Assembly: GCA_050330055.1 (NCBI GenBank)
Contig: JBHJOF010000395.1
Span: 1-11,610 of the forward strand
Direction of reading: 5' to 3'
Length of the DNA stretch: 11,610 bases
Origin: JBHJOF01 sp050330055
GTDB lineage: Bacteria; Pseudomonadota; Alphaproteobacteria; Kiloniellales; JAKSDN01
In this document: piece after piece, positions 6,444 through 11,610 of the stretch
Numbering within the stretch: position 1 is the first letter of the stretch
Layout of the letters: each line of letters opens with the position of its first letter
Notes under the pieces: generated by a model
What the model was told of the DNA's origin: nothing
The model's input: only the letters and a program-made list of their open reading frames with translations
Database searches by the model: none
Program-made: the position numbers and the translations under genes

Positions 6444-6472
6444 CCTCATGCTGAGCTTGTCGAAGCATGAGG
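6444..6472 (-). repeat. REP-like 29-bp palindrome, minus orientation
   Basis: Stem CCTCATGC / GCATGAGG enclosing TGAGCTTGTCGAA. Relative to the 5200 copy, the innermost-but-one stem pair has flipped (C-G to G-C) on both arms, a compensatory change. It lies 48 bp beyond the 3' end of the AstE-like gene. Confidence 0.88.
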
Positions 6473-6520
6473 ACCTCCGGCCGAGACATGCCCTGGCAGC
6501 CACGTCGCAGCACAGCCTGC

Positions 6521-7663
6521 TCAATCCTCGAGCAAATTGGCGCCCTGGCGGTGCGGCAGCGGTTCGCGGCCGACGATCTTGGCGATGGTGAAGCCGGTAT
6601 AGGCGAACTTGTGCGCGCGGCGAGACATCACCAGGCCGTCGCCGGCGCAGGTAATCGCCTGGCGCCCGTCTTCCGGGTGCTCAGCCGCCGGATCGATCAG
6701 GTGGGCGATGACGTCGCCCTTGCGCACCTGGCTGCCGAGCTCGACCGCGTAGCTCAGCACGCCGCTGGCCGGGGCGCGCACCGTGTCGCAGGCATCCAGG
6801 CGCGTCGCCTCGCAGAGCGGCTCCGGCAGCGGCCCGGGATCGCCGGCCACCAGGCCGCGGCGCTGCAGGAAGCGGAACAGGGCACGCGCGTCGCCCTCGG
6901 CCAGCGCGTCGGACACGTCGGCCTGGCCGCGCAGCTCGACCGTGCAGGAGAAGCAGGCCGGCGGGATCGGCTTGTCGGGGAAGCGCGCCGCCAGCTTGGT
7001 CCAGGGCGTCGAGAAGGTCTCGTCGAACGAGGCACCCCCCGAGTCTTCGCACAGCAGCACGGCGCGGCAGCCGAGCTCGGCCGCCAGGTCGGCGCCGTCC
7101 GGCCAGTGCTCCGGGGTCAGGAAAAGGTGCATCAGGGAGTCGTCGTCGCAATGCAGGTCGAGCACGAAGTCGGCGTCGTAGGCGCGCCGCGCCAGCTCGA
7201 GCCGCAGCGCGTCGAGCCCGCGCCGCGCCGTGAAGCCCCGCAGCAGCTCGCCCATGGCCTCGCGCACCATGGTGACGTTGGCCTCGGCGCTGTCGGTCAG
7301 GCGGCCGCCCAGGCGGTCGGCCACGGGGGTGAAGAGGTCGGGCCAGTTGCGGTTGAAGTTGCCGCCGCCGGCCAGCTCGTAACGGCCGAGCTGGGTGCCG
7401 TTGACGTGCTGTGCCAGGCCGATCGGGTTGGCGTAGGGCACCAGCACGATCTCGCCCTTGATGGCGCCCTTCTGGTCCGCCTGGTCGAGCAGGCGGATCA
7501 GGTGATGCTGGGCCAGCAGCGCCGGTGTCTCGTCGGCGTGCAGCGAGGCCTGCAGATAGGCCTTGGGCCGCGCCCCCAGCGTGCCGTAGCGATGCACCAG
7601 AAGCTCGTGCCGCGTGCCGGGGGCGGCGGTGACCAGGGGAATGCGCTCGCTGCGGCGCGCCAT
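6521..7663 (-). CDS. M14-family zinc deacylase (succinylglutamate desuccinylase/aspartoacylase family)
   Basis: 380 residues. The catalytic zinc site is readable: HADE at 42-45 (H42, E45 as ligands), the NFNRNWPDL substrate loop at 102-110, DLHCD at 169-173 (third ligand H171), and TVELRG at 241-246 with E243 in the catalytic glutamate position. The C-terminal 290-366 part (RAPASGVLSYAVELGSQVRKGDVIAHL) is the small beta-barrel domain of this family, which resembles a biotinyl/lipoyl fold. It should hydrolyse the amide bond of an N-acylated amino acid or related compound in the cytoplasm; no arginine-succinyltransferase or ectoine genes lie near, so AstE or DoeB cannot be claimed. Start ATG 7663 has GGAG seven bases upstream. 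The single gene is preceded by an intergenic region holding a MITE-like element. Confidence 0.88.
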   Translation of the reverse strand: MARRSERIPLVTAAPGTRHELLVHRYGTLGARPKAYLQASLHADETPALLAQHHLIRLLDQADQKGAIKGEIVLVPYANPIGLAQHVNGTQLGRYELAGGGNFNRNWPDLFTPVADRLGGRLTDSAEANVTMVREAMGELLRGFTARRGLDALRLELARRAYDADFVLDLHCDDDSLMHLFLTPEHWPDGADLAAELGCRAVLLCEDSGGASFDETFSTPWTKLAARFPDKPIPPACFSCTVELRGQADVSDALAEGDARALFRFLQRRGLVAGDPGPLPEPLCEATRLDACDTVRAPASGVLSYAVELGSQVRKGDVIAHLIDPAAEHPEDGRQAITCAGDGLVMSRRAHKFAYTGFTIAKIVGREPLPHRQGANLLED

Positions 7664-7770
7664 GGGATGTCTCCGGAGGGTTGATGGAGGCCTATTCAAG
7701 GGGCGCGGCCGCGCGCCGGTCAACCATCCGCGTGGTGGGGCCTCCGGGCTGACCGGGGCCATGGCTTGGC

Positions 7771-7987
7771 GTTCACGGCACGGGCAGGAGACGCTTGCCC
7801 TCGCCACAACCATGACTGCAGCGCTGCGCATAGCTTCGCGCCGCGCAGTCGTCCCGGCACTTGTTGCCGGGACCCAATGGCCTGGCAGCCGTTCATGCAT
7901 CGGCGCCATTGGGTCCCGGGGACAAGCCCCGGGACGACAGTGGAGTGTGTATAGGCGCTGCCGGACTGCCGCGCGAGATGTGCGAAT
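7771..7987 (+). mobile_element. MITE-like palindromic element, copy A (carries the 30-bp insertion)
   Basis: Homologous along its length to 10226-10411. The core 7848-7938 is bounded by GTCGTCCC / GGGACGAC. It holds two hairpins, 7851-7873 (GTCCCGGCA / TGCCGGGAC) and 7913-7935 (GTCCCGGGG / CCCCGGGAC), with CCAATGGC and GCCATTGG facing each other between them, so the core can form a cloverleaf. The right arm ends in GAGATGTGCGAAT (7975-7987) and the left begins GTTCACGG, a weaker version of copy B's terminal inverted repeat. Without the 30-bp insertion at 7818-7847 its length is 187 bp, matching copy B. No transposase is encoded. It contributes no gene and lies upstream of both divergent genes. 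Confidence 0.7.
7818..7847 (-). mobile_element. 30-bp nested palindromic insertion unit, copy 2
   Basis: On the minus strand it begins TGCGCGGCGCGAAGCTATG and ends CGCAGCGCTGC, differing from 6372-6401 at two bases. On that strand it is preceded by GACGAC and followed by AG, the same CGAC^AG context as copy 1. The homologous element at 10226-10411 lacks these 30 bases and reads GACGACAGCC straight through (minus strand), which defines the insertion. Confidence 0.7.
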
Positions 7988-8065
7988 GTTGGGAGCATGG
8001 GGGCATGGCAGGGCTGCGCAATTGGCGCTTGTCGCCTGGCGCCGCAGCGGCGAGCTTGGCGGCCC

Positions 8066-9016
8066 ATGACCGCTCCGCCCCCCGATAGCTCGCCGGCTGC
8101 AGCCGCAGCGCCGGCAGCGGCGTCCTCCTCCAGGGCGGTTCGCGGCTCGCCGCGCGGCCAGCAGGCGGCGGTCGGGCGCGGCATCCTCTGCATGATCGCC
8201 GGCAGCGCCCTGCTGACCTCGAGCGACGCCGTGGTCAAGTGGCTCACGGATGACTTGCCGGTCGGGCAGATCATGGTGCTGCGCGGCCTGGTCGTGATGG
8301 CGATCCTGAGCGCCGTGCTAGCCGGCGGCCGCCAGCTCCACGCCCTCAAGGTGCACAACCGGCGCGACCTGGCGCTGCGCGCCCTTATGGTGGTGCTGGC
8401 GACCTTCCTCTTCCTGGTCGGCCTGCGCTACATGCCGCTGGCCGACGCCACGGCAATCGCCTTCGCCACGCCGCTCTTCACCACGGCGCTGGCCGTGCCG
8501 CTGCTGGGCGAGCAGGTCGGCTGGCGGCGCTGGACCGCCGTGGTGGTCGGCTTCGGCGGCGTGCTGCTGGCGGCGCAGCCGAGCGGCAGCGGCATCGCCT
8601 GGGCCGCCCTGCTGCCGCTGGGCGCCGCCCTCTGCGCCGCGCTGCGCGACATCGCCACGCGCCGCCTGCACCTGACCGAGGCCTCGCTCGGCATCCTGTT
8701 CTACACCTCGGCCGCGGTCACCCTGTCGGGCCTGGTGACCCTGCCCTGGGGCTGGGCCGCGGTCAGCCTCGAGGCCTGGGGCCTGCTGGCGCTCTCGGGG
8801 CTGGTCATGACCGGCGCGCACTGGTTCCAGATCGAGGCCTTCCGCTACGCCGACACGGCGACCGTGGCGCCCTTCCGCTACTTCGCCCTGGTCTGGGCCG
8901 TGGTGCTGGGCCTGCTCATCTGGGGCGACCTGCCGGGCTGGACGGTCACCGCCGGCATCCTGGTGATCGCCGGCAGCGGCCTCTACATCTGGCACCGGGA
9001 GGTGCGGGTGAGGTAG
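8066..9016 (+). CDS. EamA/DMT-superfamily permease (RhaT/YedA type)
   Basis: 316 residues with about ten membrane helices in two EamA repeats (about 39-170 and 185-310). Typical segments are ILCMIAGSALLTSSDAVVKWL, VLRGLVVMAILSAVL, ATFLFLVGLRYMPLADATAI, then FATPLFTTALAVPLLGEQVG with GWRRWTAVVVGFGGVLL at the end of repeat one, and DTATVAPFRYFALVWAVVLG with WTVTAGILVIAGSGLYIW in repeat two. The family exports or imports small metabolites across the inner membrane; the substrate is unknown. Residues 2-37 are an Ala/Pro/Ser-rich, hydrophilic N-terminal extension before the first helix, which may be partly an annotation artefact: no good ribosome site precedes ATG 8066, and an internal start at ATG 8192 would lose part of helix one. 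It lies 79 bp right of the MITE-like element. Confidence 0.88.
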   Translation: MTAPPPDSSPAAAAAPAAASSSRAVRGSPRGQQAAVGRGILCMIAGSALLTSSDAVVKWLTDDLPVGQIMVLRGLVVMAILSAVLAGGRQLHALKVHNRRDLALRALMVVLATFLFLVGLRYMPLADATAIAFATPLFTTALAVPLLGEQVGWRRWTAVVVGFGGVLLAAQPSGSGIAWAALLPLGAALCAALRDIATRRLHLTEASLGILFYTSAAVTLSGLVTLPWGWAAVSLEAWGLLALSGLVMTGAHWFQIEAFRYADTATVAPFRYFALVWAVVLGLLIWGDLPGWTVTAGILVIAGSGLYIWHREVRVR

Positions 9017-9079
9017 GGGCGAGCCGGCCAGGCTGCCGTTCCGAGGAGCCCTGACCCAGCGGGCACCCATTTATTTTTG

Positions 9080-9109
9080 TTGACAAATGTACATACATTT
9101 ATACATACT
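9080..9109 (+). promoter_or_regulatory. Predicted promoter of the brnT toxin-antitoxin operon
   Basis: A perfect -35 TTGACA at 9080-9085 is followed after 18 bases by CATACT (9104-9109), or after 16 by TACATA (9102-9107). The stretch is strikingly AT-rich in a GC-rich window. With CATACT as -10, transcription would start at about 9116, the A of the toxin ATG, implying a leaderless message. Confidence 0.6.
9085..9100. promoter_or_regulatory. Predicted operator palindrome for the BrnT/RHH antitoxin repressor
   Basis: AAATGTA-CA-TACATTT is a perfect 7-bp inverted repeat lying between the -35 and -10 elements; a further ATACAT follows at 9101-9106. RHH antitoxins of such operons bind short palindromes over their own promoter, so autorepression by the downstream antitoxin is the simplest reading. 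Confidence 0.6.
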
Positions 9110-9115
9110 GGGCCG

Positions 9116-9412
9116 ATGGAGCTTTCCGTAGCCGGTTTCGAATGGGACCAAGGGAACTGGCCGAAATGCGGCAAGCACGGCGTTTCGCGCGATGAGATCG
9201 AAGCCCTCTTCAGCAGAAGCCCGGCCGTTTACGCCGACGCCAAGCACTCCCTGGAGGAGCAACGTCTGCTCGCGATCGGAACGACGGAAGCCGGGCGCTG
9301 GCTGCTGGTCGCCTTCGCGCTTCGCCGATATCAAGACGAAACCGTAATTCGACCGATCAGTGCCCGCTACATGCATCGACGAGAGGTGAGTCACTATGAG
9401 CGGCAAAGGTAA
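9116..9412 (+). CDS. brnT: BrnT-family ribonuclease toxin (DUF497)
   Basis: 98 residues, normal for BrnT. Family marks are GFEWDQGNWPKCGKHGVSRDE (residues 7-27, compare F-E-W-D...N..KHGVS), an S-LEEQRLLAIGTTEAGRWLLV central sheet, and the C-terminal ISARYMHRREVSHYE, where BrnT proteins have the conserved ISARKA..RE...YE. BrnT is a RelE-like RNase that stops growth when its antitoxin is lost. The start is ATG 9116; a TTG further upstream at 9077 would put the promoter inside the gene. There is no ribosome site before the ATG, consistent with a leaderless transcript. The 3' end overlaps the antitoxin gene by 17 bp, toxin first, as is usual for brnTA. Confidence 0.9.
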   Translation: MELSVAGFEWDQGNWPKCGKHGVSRDEIEALFSRSPAVYADAKHSLEEQRLLAIGTTEAGRWLLVAFALRRYQDETVIRPISARYMHRREVSHYERQR

Positions 9413-9662
9413 AGCTAAGCGCCTGCCGGTCCTTAGAACGGACGAGGAGGCAGAGCGCTTCGTCGACGAGGCGGACCTGACGGACTACGACCTGTCGGGT
9501 TTCAGGCCCACGCATTTCGAGTTCGAGAAGAAGGCCGCACGCGTGAACATGCGGCTGCCCGCGACCCTGCTCGATGCCGTGAAGGCCAAGGCCAAGGCGC
9601 GGGGTATTCCCTACCAGCGTTTCATCCGCGAGGCCCTGGAAGAAGCCCTAGGGCGTAAGTAA
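9396..9662 (+). CDS. CopG/BrnA-type ribbon-helix-helix antitoxin
   Basis: 88 residues. The N-terminal half (PVLRTDEEAERFVDEADLTDYDLSGF, residues 11-36, summarised here) is the acidic toxin-binding region seen in CopG-type antitoxins paired with DUF497 toxins. Residues 47-85 form the RHH DNA-binding domain: strand AARVNMRLP, helix LLDAVKAKAKARG, then PYQRFIREALEEAL. It should neutralise BrnT and, as a complex, repress the promoter at 9080-9109. GAGAGGTGAG at 9381-9390 supplies a good ribosome site before ATG 9396, inside the toxin gene, so the antitoxin has its own translation start and may be made in excess. The layout resembles brnA, but the N-terminus is closer to the CopG-antitoxin family, so I give no symbol. 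Confidence 0.88.
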   Translation: MSGKGKAKRLPVLRTDEEAERFVDEADLTDYDLSGFRPTHFEFEKKAARVNMRLPATLLDAVKAKAKARGIPYQRFIREALEEALGRK

Positions 9663-9779
9663 GGGAACGGGCTGAGCCACCCGCTCGCCTCCGCCATGCG
9701 CGTCGATGATGAGCAGGCCGCAGCCCGCGTCCCAATATAGCAATCTATCCGACGACCTGTTCGCCCCAGGGAAGAAACC

Positions 9780-10202
9780 ATGCCCAACCAACCCGCCATC
9801 ACAATCCGCCGCCTCGACCACGTGGTGATCCGCGCGAACGACCTCGCGAAACAGGTCGCGTTCTACCGCGACGTGCTCGGATGCCGGCTCGAGAAGGGGC
9901 CCGGCGAGATCGGCCTGGCGCAGCTCAGGGCAGGCGACTCGCTGATCGACATCGTCGACGTCGCGGGCCCGCTGGGGCGGCAGGGCGGCGGGGCGCCGGC
10001 CATGGACGGGCCGAACATGGATCACTTCTGCCTGCAGGTCGATCCCTGGGACGCCGACGCCATCCGCGCCCATCTCGCACGCCACGGCGTCGAGGCGGGC
10101 GAGGTGGTGTCGCGCTATGGCGCGCTCGGCAACGGGCCGTCGATCTACATCCGCGATCCCGAGGGCAACACGATCGAGCTGAAGGGCCCGCCCGAGGACT
10201 GA
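9780..10202 (+). CDS. VOC superfamily (glyoxalase/dioxygenase fold) protein
   Basis: 140 residues with two beta-alpha-beta-beta-beta modules: RRLDHVVIRANDLAKQVAFY then RDVLGCRLEKGP, and NMDHFCLQVDPWDADAIRAHL then YIRDPEGNTIELKG. The candidate metal ligands are H14, H82 and E133, three of the four positions usual in this fold; the fourth is less clear, with D57 in SLIDIVD occupying the region. It most resembles the small VOC proteins annotated as glyoxalase/bleomycin-resistance-like, whose substrates are mostly unknown. AGGGAAG at 9768-9774 gives a good ribosome site. The 117 bp before it, after the antitoxin, contains no other gene I can support. The MITE-like copy B begins 24 bp after its stop and could end or fold its transcript. 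Confidence 0.85.
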   Translation: MPNQPAITIRRLDHVVIRANDLAKQVAFYRDVLGCRLEKGPGEIGLAQLRAGDSLIDIVDVAGPLGRQGGGAPAMDGPNMDHFCLQVDPWDADAIRAHLARHGVEAGEVVSRYGALGNGPSIYIRDPEGNTIELKGPPED

Positions 10203-10225
10203 TTTCCCGTGGCCAGCCTTATAAG

Positions 10226-10411
10226 ATTCACACATCTCATGCCAGAGAGGTTCGCCCTTGCCATAGCCAAGGCTGTCGTCCCGGCACTTGGTGCCGGGAC
10301 CCAATGGCCTAACCGTTTACCCGCGAACGCCATTGGGTCCCGGGGACAAGCCCCGGGACGACAGTGGTGTGTGTATAGGCGTTGCGAGACCGCCGCCTGA
10401 GACGTGTGAAT
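10226..10411 (+). mobile_element. MITE-like palindromic element, copy B (186 bp)
   Basis: Ends match as inverted repeats: the left begins ATTCACACATCTCATGCC (10226-10243) and the right ends CTGAGACGTGTGAAT (10397-10411); 15 of the terminal 18 positions pair. Both outer arms are exactly 49 bp. The inner core 10275-10362 is bounded by GTCGTCCC / GGGACGAC, with hairpins 10278-10300 (10-bp perfect stem, TTG loop) and 10337-10359 (9-bp perfect stem) and facing CCAATGGC / GCCATTGG. Copy B lacks the 30-bp unit found in copy A. No open frame with protein character and no clear target duplication were seen. Similar GTCGTCCCGG-type palindromes are common in alphaproteobacterial intergenic DNA (from memory). 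Confidence 0.75.
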
Positions 10412-10486
10412 TCCGGTGGTGGCCAGCCGGGAAGTCGCCGCGGCGAAGGGCGTGAGCGACTCGCTGGCCTGCTATATAAAAGGACC

Positions 10487-11610
10487 ATGACCCACCTCCA
10501 GCCCGCCGCCGCGCCGTCCGATCCGCGCTATCCCTACCTGGCCGCGCTCAACCAGGCGCAGCGCCAGGCCGTCGAGGCGATCGACGGGCCGGTGCTGGTG
10601 CTGGCCGGGGCCGGGACCGGCAAGACCCGTGTGCTGACCACGCGGCTCGCCCACGTGCTGATGACCGGGCGGGCCAGCCCGGCGCAGATCCTGGCGCTCA
10701 CCTTCACCAACAAGGCGGCGCGCGAGATGAAGGACCGGGTGGCGGCGCTGCTGCGCCGGCCGGTCGAGGGCTGGTGGCTCGGCACCTTCCACTCGATCGC
10801 CGCGCGCCTGCTGCGGCGCCACGCCGAGCTGGTCGGCTTGAAGCCCAACTTCACCATCATCGACAGCGACGACCAGCTCAGCCTGGTCAAGCAGCTCCTG
10901 GAGGCCGAGGGCATCGACGACAAGAAGTGGCCGGCGCGCAGCCTGCTCTCCGCCTTCGAGCGCTGGAAGGACCGCGGCCTGACGCCGGACAGGGTGACGC
11001 TGGGCGACGCCGGCGATCTGGCTGCCGGCCGCGCGGTCGAGCTCTACCACGCCTATCAGGAGCGTTTGCGCATCCTCAACGCCTGCGACTTCGGCGACCT
11101 GATGCTGCACATGCTCTGCATCCTGCAGCAGCACGCGGCGGTGCTCGACGACTATCACCGCCAGTTCCGTTACATCCTGGTCGACGAGTACCAGGACACC
11201 AACGTGGCGCAGTACCTCCTGCTGCGACTCCTGGCGCAGGGCCATCGCAACATCTGCTGCGTCGGCGACGACGACCAGTCGATCTACGGCTGGCGCGGCG
11301 CCGAGGTCGGCAACATCCTGCGCTTCGAGAGCGACTTTCCCGGCGCCAAGGTAATCCGCCTCGAGCGCAACTACCGCTCGACCGGCCGCATCCTGGCCGC
11401 CGCCTCGGGCCTGATCGCGTACAACGAAGGCCGCCTCGGCAAGACGCTCTGGACTGAGGACGAGGAGGGCGAGAAGCTGCGCCTGCGCGGCCTGTGGGAC
11501 GGCGAGGCCGAGGCGCGCTTCGTCGGCGAGGAGATCGAGGCGCTGATCGCCCGCGACCGCAACCACGACCTCAAGCAGATCGCCATCCTGGTGCGCACCG
11601 GCGCGCAGAC
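10487..11610 (+). CDS. uvrD: UvrD/PcrA-type ATP-dependent DNA helicase, C-terminus cut off by the window edge
   Basis: 374 residues are visible of a protein normally near 700-800. Superfamily 1A motifs appear in order: Q motif LNQAQRQAV (21-29), Walker A GAGTGKT (41-47), motif Ia LTFTNKAAREM (71-81), motif Ib GTFHS (99-103), Walker B LVDEYQDTN (231-239), motif III VGDDDQSIYGWRGA (259-272), and motif IV LERNYRS (292-298). It unwinds DNA 3' to 5' in nucleotide excision and mismatch repair or clears recombinase filaments. The DDDQSIYGWRGA variant is usual for alphaproteobacterial UvrD/PcrA. The start is ATG 10487; AAAAGGA ends two bases before it, a tight spacing, and a TATATAAA at 10473-10480 looks like a -10 element, so the 5' leader may be almost absent. 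The gene is preceded by the MITE-like copy B. Confidence 0.93.
   Translation, partial: MTHLQPAAAPSDPRYPYLAALNQAQRQAVEAIDGPVLVLAGAGTGKTRVLTTRLAHVLMTGRASPAQILALTFTNKAAREMKDRVAALLRRPVEGWWLGTFHSIAARLLRRHAELVGLKPNFTIIDSDDQLSLVKQLLEAEGIDDKKWPARSLLSAFERWKDRGLTPDRVTLGDAGDLAAGRAVELYHAYQERLRILNACDFGDLMLHMLCILQQHAAVLDDYHRQFRYILVDEYQDTNVAQYLLLRLLAQGHRNICCVGDDDQSIYGWRGAEVGNILRFESDFPGAKVIRLERNYRSTGRILAAASGLIAYNEGRLGKTLWTEDEEGEKLRLRGLWDGEAEARFVGEEIEALIARDRNHDLKQIAILVRTGAQ

Larger units (their letters stand above)
7664..8065. other. 402-bp divergent intergenic region, mostly occupied by a MITE-like element
   Basis: Between the divergent AstE-like and EamA genes. 7771-7987 is the palindromic element described separately. 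The remaining 107 bp on the left and 78 bp on the right must carry the promoters of the two genes; I see no convincing -35/-10 pair in either. Open frames here do not resemble any protein and are forced by the palindrome. Confidence 0.6.

Noticed and set aside
6358..6472. Rho-independent terminator for the AstE-like gene
   Set aside because: The stems are strong but no T-run follows on either strand; structural effects on transcripts remain possible but a terminator call is not supported.
9017..9079. Terminator between the EamA gene and the brnT promoter
   Set aside because: A weak GGCT/AGCC pairing and a T-rich patch near 9070-9079 are present, but no convincing stem directly precedes the T-rich patch, which also borders the -35 box.
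9697..9741. Short 14-codon frame before the VOC gene (MRVDDEQAAARVPI)
   Set aside because: No ribosome site and no recognised leader-peptide features; too short to support.
10226..10411. Target-site duplication flanking MITE-like copy B
   Set aside because: Left flank TATAAG and right flank TCCGGT do not match; no duplication is visible, so the transposition mechanism is left open.

Overview
The window is GC-rich chromosomal DNA with tightly packed genes, GTG as well as ATG starts, and short palindromic repeats between genes. Together with the protein types (AstE-like M14 deacylase, pentapeptide protein with a C-terminal GSIGRC motif, CBS-type ClC, HtrA-like protein of the LTIGYLI type), this suggests an alphaproteobacterium, most like Rhodospirillales/Rhizobiales. 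That assignment is inference; there is no rRNA or tRNA.

Layout. 1-622 (minus): N-terminal part of a BASS-type transporter running off the left edge. 739-1788 (plus): a hotdog thioesterase, then a secreted pentapeptide-repeat protein. 1795-2831 (minus): two GNAT acetyltransferases coupled by a GTGA start/stop overlap. 2977-5040 (plus): a ClC chloride channel/transporter with two CBS domains, then a MazE/AbrB-type antitoxin with no toxin beside it. 5061-5228: a block of REP-like palindromes including a four-copy 22-bp tandem. 5276-6268 (minus): a secreted HtrA-like protein in which all three protease triad positions are substituted. 6358-6472: a second REP-like block. 6521-7663 (minus): an AstE/AspA-family zinc deacylase. 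7771-7987: a MITE-like palindromic element. 8066-9016 (plus): an EamA/DMT permease. 9080-9662: a BrnT toxin and ribbon-helix-helix antitoxin with promoter and operator. 9780-10202 (plus): a VOC/glyoxalase-fold protein. 10226-10411: the second MITE-like copy. 10487 to the right edge: a UvrD/PcrA helicase, incomplete.

The genes are mostly ordinary housekeeping and accessory functions and do not form one pathway. The most unusual content lies between genes. Two unrelated palindromic repeat families are present (a 29-bp REP-like hairpin and a roughly 186-bp MITE-like element). One member of each carries an extra 30-bp unit, 28/30 identical between the two, placed at the same short target (CGAC^AG) in the same orientation relative to that target. 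Copies lacking the unit occur in the same window for both families. This looks like a tiny, site-specific, nested palindromic insertion unit. The second most notable point is the HtrA-like pseudoprotease, which sits between the two REP blocks.
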